This document shows, one piece after another, positions 11,393 to 39,661 of a stretch of 64,000 nt of DNA. The notes beneath the pieces are model-generated. The model was not told the DNA's origin, ran no database searches, and saw nothing but the letters and a program-made list of their open reading frames with translations. The position numbers and the translations under genes are program-made. Position 1 is the first letter of the stretch, and the number at the start of each line of letters is the position of its first letter. Where the stretch lies: the NCBI GenBank assembly GCA_015183035.1, contig JACZZP010000012.1, positions 2,046,001-2,110,000 on the forward strand, read 5' to 3'. The DNA is from Meloidogyne chitwoodi (Eukaryota > Nematoda > Chromadorea > Rhabditida > Meloidogynidae).

Positions 11393-13029
11393 ATGAAGAC
11401 AATTACCTCAACTTTCGAATGGAAACTGGACAAAATTAAAGAAATTTATAAATCTGCCCAGTTTTACCTTAAAACACGTTTGATAAGTATAATTCTTTAA
11501 ATTTTATAAATTTTAATAATTATATTTTATGTGATCGATTTTCCGTCTTTGATTCTCTTGGAGTGGAATGTGAGTTAATCTTGGAGATTTACAAAACTAC
11601 AACCTCAATGGAGACTGATGGTATTATTGGTGTTTGGCTTCGACAAATAGGCCCAACTGGCACAAATGATCAAGTGAATACAAAATATAGAATTTATTCG
11701 GTCAAAAATAATAAACGCTTAGACATTTCCAGGTTTTATTATTCAAAATTTTTTTAACTTTATTAAAAGATCAACTTACAAATTGGAAAATCAAGAAAAA
11801 ATGGGTTATGCTACATTTAAATTGGGTGAAGCAATTAATTCTAAAGGTGCGTCTCTCAGTGGTGCAGTTATTCATGAAGGTAAACAAAAAAGATCTGAAA
11901 TATTTTCAAAATTTTGGATATTAAAAAAATTTTTCTCACAATCAGAAACTGCTTGAGACACTTTCTTCACAGTTTCTTTAAAAAATATTCTAAATTGTTT
12001 AGGAACTTTATACCTTTATTGCGATGTTGAAGTTGCCTTTTACAATCCAATAAAGAATTTGCAAAATAATTATATGAATATGTTAGAAGATGAATTGTTT
12101 ACTGATTGTGTTATTAAGGTTTTTTATTTTTAATTAATTAATTAATTTTATTTAAAGGTTGAAGAGGAAGAAATTAAAGCACACCGTTCTGTTTTGGCAT
12201 GCAATAATGAAGTGTTCAAAAAAATGTTCGAAGATAATGGAATGCTTGAATCACAAAATGTAGTTTTTATTTCGACTAATGAATATTCTCGTTTTTAGGA
12301 TTTAGAAAATCTAAGGAAATTCATAACAAACTTTATAAGGATCCTGATCTAACATATAATTTTAGGGTGTTGTAAAAATTTCTGATACAACTCCTGAATG
12401 TTTTCGTGCTTTATTGGATTATTTTTATACTGGCAGAGTTAATAAAGGTTTAATTTTTAATAAAAATTTTAATTCTAGTTTCGTTTAATTTTTAAGTTGT
12501 TTTGCAAGAGCACACAGATGATCTTTTTGCTATCGCGCATAAATATCAAGTAGCAGCGCTAAAGTATGAATGTGAAATTTTTATGTCCAATTTGATTGGT
12601 AATTAACAAAAATATTTTTATAATTAAAAATTGGGTTTTATCAAAAAATTTGTATTGATGGGTTATATTCTGTATGAATTCGATTAATTTTTTCATCTTA
12701 CGTAGAGTTTTTTATTTTAGATTCCAACACTATCTTTAAATATTGTGAAATTATCGTCTTATATGGTGCTCCAAATTTGGAAGATGTAAATTAATTCTAT
12801 ATTTGTATATATTTTAATGTATTTATAGGCATGTAAGGATTTTGTACGAATCAATAGAAAGAACTTTCTTAATTGTAAGGAATGGGAAGATATTCAAAAT
12901 ACTTATCCAAAATTGGCATGTAAATTTTTGCAATTTATTATTGAGGATTTTGACAAAACAAGCAATGATGTTATTGTACAAAATGGTTTTTCTCAACCAC
13001 AGGATAAAAATTTAAAAGTGAAAGGTTAA
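11393..13029 (+). CDS. MATH-BTB (BATH-type) protein, second of a tandem pair
   Basis: Same family and likely CUL-3 adaptor role as its upstream neighbour, 184 nt away. The start at 11393 gives [20 protein letters not shown]. The next exon is joined best at an AG just before TGGAATGTGAG, giving [11 protein letters not shown]. The MATH domain continues through [39 protein letters not shown] and [11 protein letters not shown]. The BTB domain starts at [20 protein letters not shown], followed by [34 protein letters not shown] and a BACK-like region ([33 protein letters not shown]). The C-terminal tail is hydrophilic and ends KVKG at TAA 13027-13029. All exon joins keep frame. Confidence 0.85.
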
Positions 13030-13392
13030 GGGCAAATTAAGAAAAGTTGTTGAAGTAATTATTTTGTTTAATTTATTTAATTTATTAAAATAAAAATTTT
13101 CTTACATTTTGGGTTATTTTCATAATGATAATAAATCTTTTTAAATTGACGATATCAGTTTATTATATGTATTTTATATTTCAATATTTAATTAATTCCA
13201 AAAATTAAAAGTCTAAATTTCATCTTCTAATTAATTTGAGGTTTGCGCATATATGGCATGTGAATGTATCTATTTGTCAAAAAAGTTACTAGATTTTTGT
13301 TTTTGTTGTTTCTTGGTTTTAATATTTTTACGTTCAATTTTTTATTTTTTTTTTAATTTTTAAATATTTCTAGCAAATTATAAATTAAAATA
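13030..13392 (+). promoter_or_regulatory. Upstream region of prp-8 with probable trans-splice acceptor
   Basis: No gene is present. The last 24 nt before the prp-8 ATG carry a TTTCTAG at about 13367-13373, a good nematode 3' splice site with no donor upstream, as expected for spliced-leader addition. The rest is AT-rich. Confidence 0.4.
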
Positions 13393-22119
<8,727 letters not shown>

Positions 22120-22529
22120 TTTTATTATTATTAATATTTTTTGACAATATATTTGTAGAGCATTTCTAATTGTTTTCAACAAAAAAAAACATAATTTTCT
22201 TTTTGTCATTTTATCCCCAAGTTATTTGATGGTTAAAAATAAAATTAAAATTGAAAGATTAGTTTTACTTGTTAAAAGGGATTGTTTCATTACGCCCTTA
22301 AATTATTTTTACTTTTTTATTATTTTCATATTATAATATTTAAAAACATGTAAAAATTGCGTGTCAGACTGATAGCTGATTCCCTTTTCTTCCCCAACTA
22401 CTATTATTGACCCTTTACAATCAATATAACCATAATCCTCTTTAAACAATTTTACCCCAAAAATCGCTCAAATTTGAAAAGATTTTAAAGCCTTTCTATT
22501 TAGTGAATAAATCAGCGTTCTTTAAAATA
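22120..22529 (+). other. Gap between prp-8 and wdr-48
   Basis: AT-rich sequence with the prp-8 3' UTR and the wdr-48 leader. No gene or repeat is seen. The same-strand spacing of 410 nt is compatible with an operon-like arrangement but does not show it. Confidence 0.4.
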
Positions 22530-25248
<2,719 letters not shown>

Positions 25249-25446
25249 AAATTATTTGTTAAATTACTAATTATTTTTTGTTTGTAGAATATATTCTTTG
25301 ATTAATTAAATTAATTTTGATCTCTTAATATTCTAATAAAATTATTTATCATATTTTTTTTCATCTTTTTTCTACACGTTTTCATTGTCGCTTTAATGTT
25401 TTTTTTTATTTTTTAAATAATACTTTACATTTTGTCAGTTGTATCA

Positions 25447-26724
<1,278 letters not shown>

Positions 26725-27077
26725 ACAATAAAATTTTGTGGCGATTTTACTTAAACAACGACTGGGCGCGACCAAACAGACTCGCAATCAATCGGCTTGT
26801 TACAAATTTTCCGCGTCCAGTCGGGCTGTACCATAATAAAATTACTTTACTTTAGAGAGTGTGTAAATTTTGATGTTGTTAGAGAAAAAGATTAAATTGA
26901 TAGATTATGTTGAGAGTAATTTCTTGCATTAAAGTTTTGAAAAACTGAATTATTTTGTGTTGTGTTTTAACGGTTTATGTTCATTTATTTTTTGTTTTAT
27001 GTGTTTCTTCAATACATTTTAGTGTAATTAATCTTTTACAATTTTAGTAGCAAATCAAAAAATAGTTTAATCAAGTT
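26725..27077 (+). repeat. Gap glod-4/rps-8 with a GC-rich hairpin
   Basis: Positions 26759-26770 (CGACTGGGCGCG) pair with 26812-26823 (CGCGTCCAGTCG), a 12-bp stem with one G-U pair and a 41-nt loop, in otherwise AT-rich DNA. The right half continues to TACCAT at 26834. Similar right halves (CCGCG...AGT..GG...TACCAT) occur at 31019-31042 and 58841-58863, so this is probably one copy of a dispersed short element. It lies just past the glod-4 polyadenylation signal. A TTTTAG at about 27041-27046 may be the rps-8 trans-splice acceptor. Confidence 0.5.
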
Positions 27078-28136
27078 ATGGGTATTTCTCAAGATAACTG
27101 GCATAAGCGTCGTAAGACAGGAGGAAAGCGTAATCCAATTCACAAGAAACGTAAACACGAATTGGGGCGTCCTAGCGCAAATACAAAGGTTTAATTTTTG
27201 TTTAAAAGATTTAATTTAATATTTGAATTTAATAGATTGGGCCTAAACGTATTCATCTTGTCCGTTGTCGTGGTGGCAATATAAAACATCGTGCGCTACG
27301 TCTTGATACAGGAAACTTTGCTTGGGCATCTGAAGGTTATAATTTTTAATTTTATTTATCTGCTTCCGAAACATAAAATTGTATTTGAAGTAGAGACAGG
27401 TCGTTAGTTAGAGTTTCTTGATTGTGTAAAATTCGAGTAAGGAAGAAGAAAATTGGATTCATACCAATTTTTTATTTCTAAGGGCTCGAAAAATTATTTG
27501 AGAAATTATGCAAATGTTTTGTTAAAACTTTAAAAAACACTATATTTCACCTCTTTTCTCAACAAAATTTCCCCATCTTGTTTCTCTTAATTTTCACATT
27601 TCTTGTTTTATTTTTTATATTCAACTAGGTTGTACTAGAAAGACTAGAATAATCGACACAGTCTACAATGCTTCCAATAACGAATTGGTGCGAACCAAAA
27701 CTTTGGTTAAAGGTTCAATAATTACTATCGATGCTGTTCCTTTTCGTCAATGGTATGAGGCTCATTATGCTTTGCCTCTTGCACGCAAAAAGACTCAAAA
27801 ATTGACTGAAGAGGAAGAACAACGAATTTCTGGTCATAAAAGGTCTAAAACTGTTTTGAAGAAATATTCGGATCGCCAGAAAACGGCAGCAGTTGAGACA
27901 CATTTGCTTGAACAATTTCAAGCTGGTCGTCTTTTAGGTTTTAAATTTTTAGATTATTTTTTACTATCAAGTAAAAAATCTTTAGCTCGTATAAGTTCTC
28001 GTCCTGGACAAAGTGGACGATGTGATGGTTATATTTTGGAAGGAAGAGAATTGGAGTTTTATCTTAAGAAGGTTTATTTTTTTAAATTTTATATAATTTA
28101 TTTAAATTTAAGATCCGTGCAAAGAAAACCAAATAA
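27078..28136 (+). CDS. rps-8: 40S ribosomal protein S8
   Basis: Small-subunit ribosomal protein eS8. The start at 27078 gives [20 protein letters not shown], the standard N-terminus. Then come [60 protein letters not shown], a lysine-rich insert, [20 protein letters not shown] and [15 protein letters not shown], ending at TAA 28134-28136. The length is close to the usual 208 residues. An intron of about 290 nt (27335-27627) is far longer than its neighbours and contains hairpin-forming sequence. Confidence 0.96.
27335..27627 (+). ncRNA. Long rps-8 intron, possible snoRNA host
   Basis: The intron has segments less AT-rich than its surroundings that can form hairpins: CTGCTTC with GAAGTAG (about 27360-27395) and AAATTGG with CCAATTT (about 27452-27472). 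Ribosomal-protein introns often host snoRNAs in animals. I find no convincing C/D or H/ACA box pair, so this is only a candidate. Confidence 0.15.
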
Positions 28137-29063
28137 ATTTAATGTTGGAAAAAAGGTTTTTTATATGTTGTCTTTGTTATTGCTTTGTTTAATATCTGTT
28201 AAGATGAGATAAAAGTTGAAAAAAAATTTTAATTTTTGGGGAATTTTTTAGGATTTAAGAGTTAACTTTTTGTTTAGAATTTAAAAAATATACTTTTTTG
28301 AGTTTGTAAAGATCTGGGTGTCTCAAATCTTTCAAAAAAAGATATTAAGTAGTAGGACCCACTCTATATTTTTCAACATTTTCAACGACTGAAAATGACA
28401 TGTTTAGGGATGCAAGTGGGTTACTGAAAAGTGTAAAAAATGCTTCTACCAAATAATTTTTAAAACTAATTTTGTTTCATTATTTTCTTCCCTTTTTTCT
28501 TCCATTTCTTTTTTTTATATTTTCATCCAAATACTAATAATTCTTTTTTATTTTTACACATTATTTTATACTTCCTAACAATTTTTTTCATGACCCCCTA
28601 CCTTTCTTTTCTGTTAATCAAATATACTTGGGAATATAAACATACATTTTATAATATAAATAATTTATTATATAAAAGGAGCATATGGCAAAAAAAGAAA
28701 AAAATGGCATTATTTTTAATTGTGTGTTTGAGGAAAGATATCAAACAAAAAAACTGGGTATTAAACAGAAGGCCTTTTTTTAATTTTTTATAAATTTTTT
28801 TTATAATTTTATTCAAGGTGTATTATTCAATAAAACTTTTTTTCCTCTTTTATAAGAATTGCAATTAGATATATTTCCAAAAAAAATTTTTTTTTAAGGA
28901 AATCTAAAGCTCTAAAAACTTTAGTCTTTTTTAAGATTAAATTTGGTAAAAAAATTAATTTTTTTTGTATTTTTTTGAGATGGGTGTGCAGAAATGTGTG
29001 ATTTTTACGAGTTAAAAAATGTTTAATTTAATTTTATAAATTTTATTTTTTATCAAAACAAAA
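28137..29063. other. AT-rich gap before receptor gene
   Basis: No gene is recognised. The stretch is mainly homopolymeric A/T with a slightly GC-richer part at 28315-28445. An N-terminal receptor exon could be hidden here, because the receptor start chosen at 29064 leaves almost no extracellular N-terminus. Confidence 0.35.
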
Positions 29064-30790
29064 ATGACATCAATTATGTCAACAGTTTGGCGTATGTCTT
29101 TAATTATGTCTTTTGCTATTTTTGGAAATCTTTTTTTAATTTTTGTAATTCAAAAAGGAAACAATATTTCAAAATCTAGAATTTCACCTGTACAAGTTTG
29201 AATATTTTTTTAAATAAATATTTTTATTTTTAGCTTTTGATCCTTTACACATGTCTTGCCGATCTTTTATTTGCTTTGGTAAAATTTTAAATTAAAAAAA
29301 AAAATACAAAAAAATTAGAATTTTACTAATACAAAAATATAGACAATGGAAAAATAAGAGAGATTTTCTCTAACAATTAAATATTTTTTAAGTTCTCCCT
29401 CGGCTCAGAAATTGGCATTCTTTTAACCTTTCCAAAATTTTATGCATCAGATTTGGTTTGCCGTCTAGTTCGTTATCTTCAAGTACTTCCCCTTTATGCT
29501 AGCCCTTTTTTGATGGTTGCAATTAGTATTGATAGATATCAGGTTTTTTTATATATTAATTTTTTAATTATTATTTTTTGTATTTTTAAGGCAATTTGTC
29601 GTCCATTAGTTCATTACAGAAGTGATCGTTTTCGTCGCCCTAATTATTTTGGACTGTCAGCATGGCTTTTTGCCTCATTTTGTTCTATTCCACAACTTTT
29701 TATTTGGAAAAAAATGTCAATTGGAAAGGTTAATAATAATACAAGCATTGTTGAATGGAATTTAGCTGAAAATGAATTGTAAGAATTTAAAAAAATTAAT
29801 TTTTTAAATTTTATTTTAAAGGAAAGAACAGTGTCGGTCAATTTATGGTAATATTTGTAAATTTTTTTTTTAAAATATTTAATTTTTCATGAATGGATCC
29901 GGATATGTGGAAACAAGCCTATGTTCTTTGGTTTAGGTTTTTTAAAAATTAATTTTAAATTTAAAAAAATAATTCTTATTTTTTCTAGTGTAATTGCTTG
30001 GTTATTGCCATCTCTAATTTCAGCATTTTTTTATTTTAAAATCTGTACAACTGTTTGGAAATTACCTTTTTGGCAAATTCAACAAGTTGATGAAGATAAT
30101 AATTTAAAAACACGAAAAATAACAAATTCAATAGATGCAAGGTTTTTTTTTAAAAAATTATTTTTTAATTTTAAACAGTTGTCAATTAACACGTGAATAT
30201 GTTGAAGTTCTTCGAAAAAGTTCTACAGGATTTCAAAATCAGATGACAGAATTTGATAAAAAGAGGATTAAAACGGTTTTCTTTTTATTAAAAATAATTT
30301 TTAATTAAAAAATTATTTTTTCCAAATTTTTAGGTTCGATTGACCTTAATTATTGTTATGTGCAACTTTTTTCTTTGGTAAGTGTTTTTTAAATAAAATC
30401 AGAATTTTAATTAACAACTTTGATTTAATTAATATCTTCTTTTATAGGCTTCCTTTCTGTGCTATAAATGTTCTTCAAGCATTTGCGCATAAATGGGCAT
30501 GGGGAGGTTTGTTTAAAAATAAAAAATTTTTAATTAAAATTTTTTTAAGATGGCCAGGCCATAATAACACAAATTGCTATTTTGGGAAATCTAAATGCTT
30601 GTGTCAATCCATGGATTTATATTTTATTTAATAGAAAAATCACAAAAAAAGCACTGGGAGCGATTTTTTGTAGAAAAGGTTTTTTTATAATTAAAAAAAA
30701 ATAAAAAATATTTTAGAATCAACGGAAATGTCATCACAAAAGACTCCTTCTAGACACAGTTATGCTGTTAATAATTCATTACAGAAGTAA
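29064..30790 (+). CDS. Rhodopsin-family GPCR, nematocin/vasopressin-receptor-like
   Basis: Seven-transmembrane peptide receptor. ATG 29064 starts MTSIMSTVWRMSLIMSF, directly in TM1 (FGNLFLIFVIQKG). TM2 has LLILYTCLADLLFAL, TM3 has the DRY motif (PFLMVAISIDRYQAICRPL), and TM4 reads FASFCSIPQLFIW. TM5 starts VIAWLLPSLISAFFYFKI, TM6 VRLTLIIVMCNFFLWLPFC and TM7 LNACVNPWIYILFN (NPxxY variant). The ICRPLVHYRS loop and NPWIY pattern are typical of oxytocin/vasopressin-type receptors, and worm NTR-1/NTR-2 are the nearest known proteins. Neuropeptide-gonadotropin relatives are the main alternative. The short N-terminus suggests a missed 5' exon. The stop is TAA 30788-30790. Confidence 0.75.
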
Positions 30791-31174
30791 AAAGTAGAAG
30801 AAATTCAATTTTTTGTACATTTACTTTTCATTTGTAATTATATTTAAACTTTTTTTGTAGTTAACATATTGTGATAAAAATCGACTCCCCAAATAATGTT
30901 ATCTTCGTTATAAAGGATATAGCCTTATAAAGTGTCTAAAAATAATTTTACTTCTGTTAAAAATCAATAAAACGAATATTTATTGGTAGATACGGGGTAG
31001 ATCTCTAAAACATGCTATCCGCGCTTAGTTTGGCTCTACCATATTTCTTTTTAATAAATTCGCTTCAAGTAATGCTGATGCGCGCCTAAATTTCCATTCA
31101 AAAATTTGTTGTTATTATTTAATTCTTCACTATATTTTTAAGTTTTTGTTTTCTTTAAATTTTATTTTCAAAAA
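30791..31174. other. Gap between receptor and mcm-3
   Basis: No gene. At 31019-31042 there is a GC-richer piece, CCGCGCTTAGTTTGGCTC then TACCAT, resembling elements at 26811-26834 and 58841-58863. A TTTTTAAG at about 31135-31142 could be the mcm-3 trans-splice acceptor. Confidence 0.4.
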
Positions 31175-35102
<3,928 letters not shown>

Positions 35103-37166
35103 TTAAGGCAAATTTAATTTTTTTAAATTTATTTTAATTTAAAAATTTATTTTTTTTGATAAAAAAATAAAATTCATTTTTTGGGGAGTACATGGGTGAA
35201 ATAAAAAAAAATTAATATTTATTTAGGGGGGAATAATTTTAATTTTTTTAGAAGATTTTAACTCTTTTAAATTAATTTAATGTTGATTTTTTAAAGAAAT
35301 TTTTTTCTTTCTTTTTTTTTCCTTTTGTCAAGAAAGTACTTGAAAAAGAATTACCTTTTCTCCCAATTTTTAAAAGTGATGGAAAATATATTTAAAAATT
35401 GTTAAAAAAAAACGTTTGGTAAGAAGACGGGGTTCTTCTCCCATTCATCATCTCCTTCTTTTTTTTTTTCTTGAAAGGTCGATTGATAAGAGCAGCTTTT
35501 TGAAAAAGTAGTAAAAAAGAAATAAAAGTGTGTTTATTTTATGAGAGAAAATAAAATTAATATAAAATAAGGGTAATATATTCTGGACAAGAAAATGTCA
35601 ATTTTTTAAGCTAAAATATTGAAAAAAAATGAAAGAGAGAAAAAAAGCCACAAATGTAGAGAAGAGAGAGAAAAGTAAAAAGAAGGGGAACGTTAAAAAA
35701 ATAAAATAAAAAAATAATATTAGTAAATATATATAAAGCTATAGTCAATTGAGAAGGCAATAATAATATATTTTACCTTGTAGTATTGTTTAGTAGAGAA
35801 ATTTTATTTTTTTATGTGAGTGACACAACACTAAAATAAATAAAAAATATGACATACACACTTTTTTTATTTTTTTTTGTAAAAAGATTTTTTTTTCTTT
35901 TTTATCCTTTCTCGTGTATATTTGCTTATATTATTTCCTTTTTTTTCAATTGGCTTTAGAAAAATTAATTTTTTTTATTTTTTTAAAGAGTAAATATACA
36001 CCTTTTAATTTGTTAATTTTTTTGGGATCAATTTTTTTTAATTAAATTTTAAAATACCCCCAAAAAAAGACATATCCATAAGATCAACAGAGAAGAAAAT
36101 AAAAATTATAAAGTGATCTTTTGGGTATTTAATTTTAGACTATTTTCAAATTATGGGTGAACTTAATGTTTATTTTTTTCTTTTTTTCACTTCAATTATG
36201 AAAAACAAATAAACTTTGACAATAATAGAGACTGCAATATTAGCAATTACGTGTAAATTGAAAAAAAAAGTAAAAAAAAAATTAAGAAAAAATAAAAAAA
36301 ACAAACGGTGAGAAGAAGAGACTTATATTGGCACACAGAAAACATACATTTTATTTTTACATATTTTTTTTATTTTTTTTCCTCTAGGCAATAATATATT
36401 TTTGTTTTTTTATTTGTACAACTTGTGTGTATTTATTTATTTATTTTTATCTTTTTTTTAACAAAATATATTTATTCATTTTATTTTTTTGTGTGAAATA
36501 CACCAGAAAATTAATAATATATTTTTTTATTTTTTAGGGTAATTTTATCTTTTTTAGTGAAAAATTAACATAAAAAGTTTTGATATTTAGTAGTTTAGAT
36601 ATTTTTTATTTTTTACACTTTGACATTTTCATTGTGTAAAATTTTTAAATTTTACAAAATGCCAAAAATATATTATATACAACATTTTTTATTTAATAGA
36701 GTTTATTTTATTTATATTTTTTGTTTTATTTTTTATTTTCAACCAATTTCTTCTCTTCTTCTTTTTCTTCTTTTCTCTCCCATAGGACTCATTTGTTCCC
36801 CCTCAGTGCCATTTACGTTTCAATTTTTTTCTTTCCTTTTTTTTAAATTTTTATTTTTTTTGTCAAAATATATATTTTCCTTTTCCTTTATTTTATTCAT
36901 TTACCGCTTTTTTTGGCTTTTTATTATTTATTTACTATTTATTATCCCTATACTTTTACCTTTTTTACCTTTTTTACTCGGAAAATAACAGTTAATTTAT
37001 ATTTACCCAAAAATTCTGTTTTTATTTTTTGATTATTTTCTTAAATTATCTCAAAAATGTCCAAAAAACTTTAAAAAATAAAAATCAGAAATATATTTTT
37101 TTAGATTGATTTTGAAAAGTCTTTCTCTTCAATTATTATTTTTTTTTTTAATTTTTTAGCTTTTGA
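35103..37166. other. Large AT-rich intergenic region
   Basis: About 2 kb of A/T homopolymer-rich DNA after mcm-3. The only long frame (36620-36988, phenylalanine-rich) is low-complexity and looks non-coding. It probably holds the mcm-3 3' UTR and the promoter of the next gene. I see no RNA gene. Confidence 0.4.
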
Positions 37167-38426
37167 ATGGGTTGCCTTTTTAAATGTTTAGATCCTGGTC
37201 CACCTGATGATTCTGTTCGTCATTTTTGGCATATTAGAGGCCTTTTAATTGATGCTATTGCTCCTTGTTGTAGTTCTTCTTCTTCTAATAATAATGATAA
37301 TAATATTAATGAAAATACTCAACAACAACAAAAACAATCAAAAGCTGACAATCTTTGTGTTGTACAACAAGAAAGTGGTGTTGGTAGTGCAAATAATAGG
37401 GAAAATAATAAAAAAGAAATTGATGGCAAAGGATTGTTAATACCTAAAATGACTGTTCAAGTTTGTTTAAATTAATTATAGTAATTTTGAGAAGGGGATG
37501 GGGGATTTTTTTAAAATTATTTTGTTAGAACTTTGGATAGGATGTTTTGGTGCCGTCTTAATAACCATTGAATGAGTTAACCTTTTGAATGCTTTTTTTA
37601 TATTTTTGTATTTTAGTCGATTTGAATTAAGTATATTAAATATAAAAAATTTAGAAAAATAATTTAAATGTTAGTAGTAGACTTTGAGAAGATGCGCCAA
37701 AACATCCTCTCTCCCCTACACATGATCCTAATTTTTAAATATTTTCTTTTAAATTTTCAGCGACTTCCTCCAGGTGTTTTATACGTATACGAAGGAAGAC
37801 TAGTCTATAGAAGCAGACGTTGGATTAATTGGTCATGGATTCCAAATATTTCATTTTCTAGTCGAAGACAGCCTGATGAATTTTCAATAGAATTGTGTCA
37901 AATTAGTGATGTAACTGTGACTGAACATTTTATCTCTCAAAGGGTATATTATAATTTATTTAACACATTTTAAGATATTTTTACCATTAAATTCTAAAAA
38001 AGTTTTTTTTTTTGAAAAATTTCCAATTTTTTACTGGAGAAAAAGCAATATAGTATATCGAGTAAAAAAAGTTAATTCAATTTTAAAAATTTTTTGTGTG
38101 TGTAGGCGAAAAAGAAAAATGTTTTTTTGTTGAGAAAATAAAATTTAAGAATTTTAAGAGAAAGCAAAAAATATATATTTATTTTTAGATAATTTTAAAT
38201 TTTAAATATTTTTAAGGATAACAAAGAAATAAGATGTCAAGGTCCTTTAGTAGATGTAAAAGTAATTAATGGTGCAAATCTTTTTGTTCATTTTGGATTT
38301 CTAACAGCTCAAGCAGATTTAGTAGGCAAAGAATTGAGAGAAGTATTTCTTAGGCATAGACAACGTCCAAGAATATTTCAATTTAATTCGGTTGATATAG
38401 ATGGAGTTGAAATTGAAGTGCCATAA
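37167..38426 (+). CDS. Unrecognised protein with N-terminal MGC acylation signal
   Basis: Three exons: 37167 to about 37458, about 37761-37941 and about 38219-38426, in frame. The start MGCLFKCLD fits the pattern for N-myristoylation on Gly2 and palmitoylation on Cys3/Cys7, so the protein is probably membrane-attached. A low-complexity Ser/Asn/Gln stretch follows (CCSSSSSNNNDNN). The conserved-looking part has many hydrophobic and aromatic residues: LPPGVLYVYEGRLVYRSRRW, WSWIPNISFSS, FSIELCQISDVTV, RCQGPLVDVKVI, LFVHFGFLTAQADLVGKEL. It ends DGVEIEVP at TAA 38424-38426, about 225 residues. The pattern could be a PH-like or GRAM-like beta fold, but I do not recognise a family. Confidence 0.7.
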
Positions 38427-39661
38427 ATAATAATAAAAAAGAAAATAAATAATTTTAATAAATATATCACTTGAGCTTTTTTTTATTTTTTAATTAGATG
38501 ATTTTTGTCTCACAACAATTCAATTTTTGTATATAAATTTTTTTATTTTTATTAGATTTTTTTTTTTTTAAAATAAATTTGTGTGTTTATTTAACAATTA
38601 ATATTTAATAATATATTTATTTTAAATTTTATTTTTTAATGTTTTTTTTACTTAATAAAAATTTATTTTATTTTTTTTCAGGATTTGAGCGAATTTTGTC
38701 ACACTTTTTTTCTCTTTTTTGTTAAAAAAAGCATGTTTATTCACAGCAGTAATTCTTATGAACAAAAAGAAGTTGTTTTTTGCATCAAAAGTATTTTTAA
38801 AAGGTTTGAATATTTTTTAAAAATAAATTTTTTCTTTTTTCAAACTTATTTAAATTTTTTTTTATAATTTAATATTCTTAACCCTTTAATTAATTCTTAG
38901 AAAAAAAAGAAAGAAAATAATTAGCATTTAATTATGTAAAACTATTTAAAAATAAAAGACAAAAAAAGCAATTAAAAAATATAAAAGAATTTTTTCTTTT
39001 GCTAAATTTTATTTTTTTTAATAGTTTCTCTTCTTCTAATTTTTATTTAATTTTATTTATTTTTATTTTATAGAAAATTCTTTAGAAGAATCAAATTTAA
39101 CACAAAATTGAGATGAACAAAAAATAAAAAAGAATTAAATATATCACACAGCGGTGAGAACAATTAGAAAATAAAAAGAGGTTTATTTTTTTATTATTAT
39201 TTTAAATTAAAAAAAGATTATTATTTTTTGGGAGTTATTTTAAAAGAAAAAAGTTTCAAAATCTCTTGCGTTTTATAAAAATTATTTGAGGTTTTCCCAA
39301 GGGATTATTTGAAACTTTTTTTCTTCCTAAAAACATGAAAATTCAATGAGAGTATTTATTTATATATATTTTTATTTAATTTATAGAACATTTTCTTTTA
39401 TTTTTCAGAAAATGTCAAAACTAAAAAATAAAATCAAAAAATGATGAGATGAAGATGTTAAAAAGAAACAAAATTAATTTTTATTATTTGAGGCACAAAA
39501 TATAGAGGGGAAGAGGAGATTGTTTTGGTATAATTAAATTAATTAAATATAAAGAGTAATTTAATAGGAAACAAAAAAGGCTAAAAAATAATTTTTGTGA
39601 GGGAAAGAATTAAAAAAATATATACCTAAATATTATTTTTAGTAAATCATCATTTTTTCAA
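38427..39661. other. AT-rich intergenic region
   Basis: No gene is supported. A short frame at 38685 (MSEFCHTFFLFF) is low-complexity and isolated. The sequence is A/T-rich with short G-rich patches. Confidence 0.4.

Noticed and set aside
11476..11560. Apparent missing acceptor in the second MATH-BTB gene, suggesting another non-canonical intron
   Set aside because: Using the AG just before TGGAATGTGAG gives a canonical GT-AG intron that keeps the frame.
36620..36988. 122-codon plus-strand frame, phenylalanine-rich
   Set aside because: Low-complexity hydrophobic translation of T-rich DNA with no conserved pattern or splice context.
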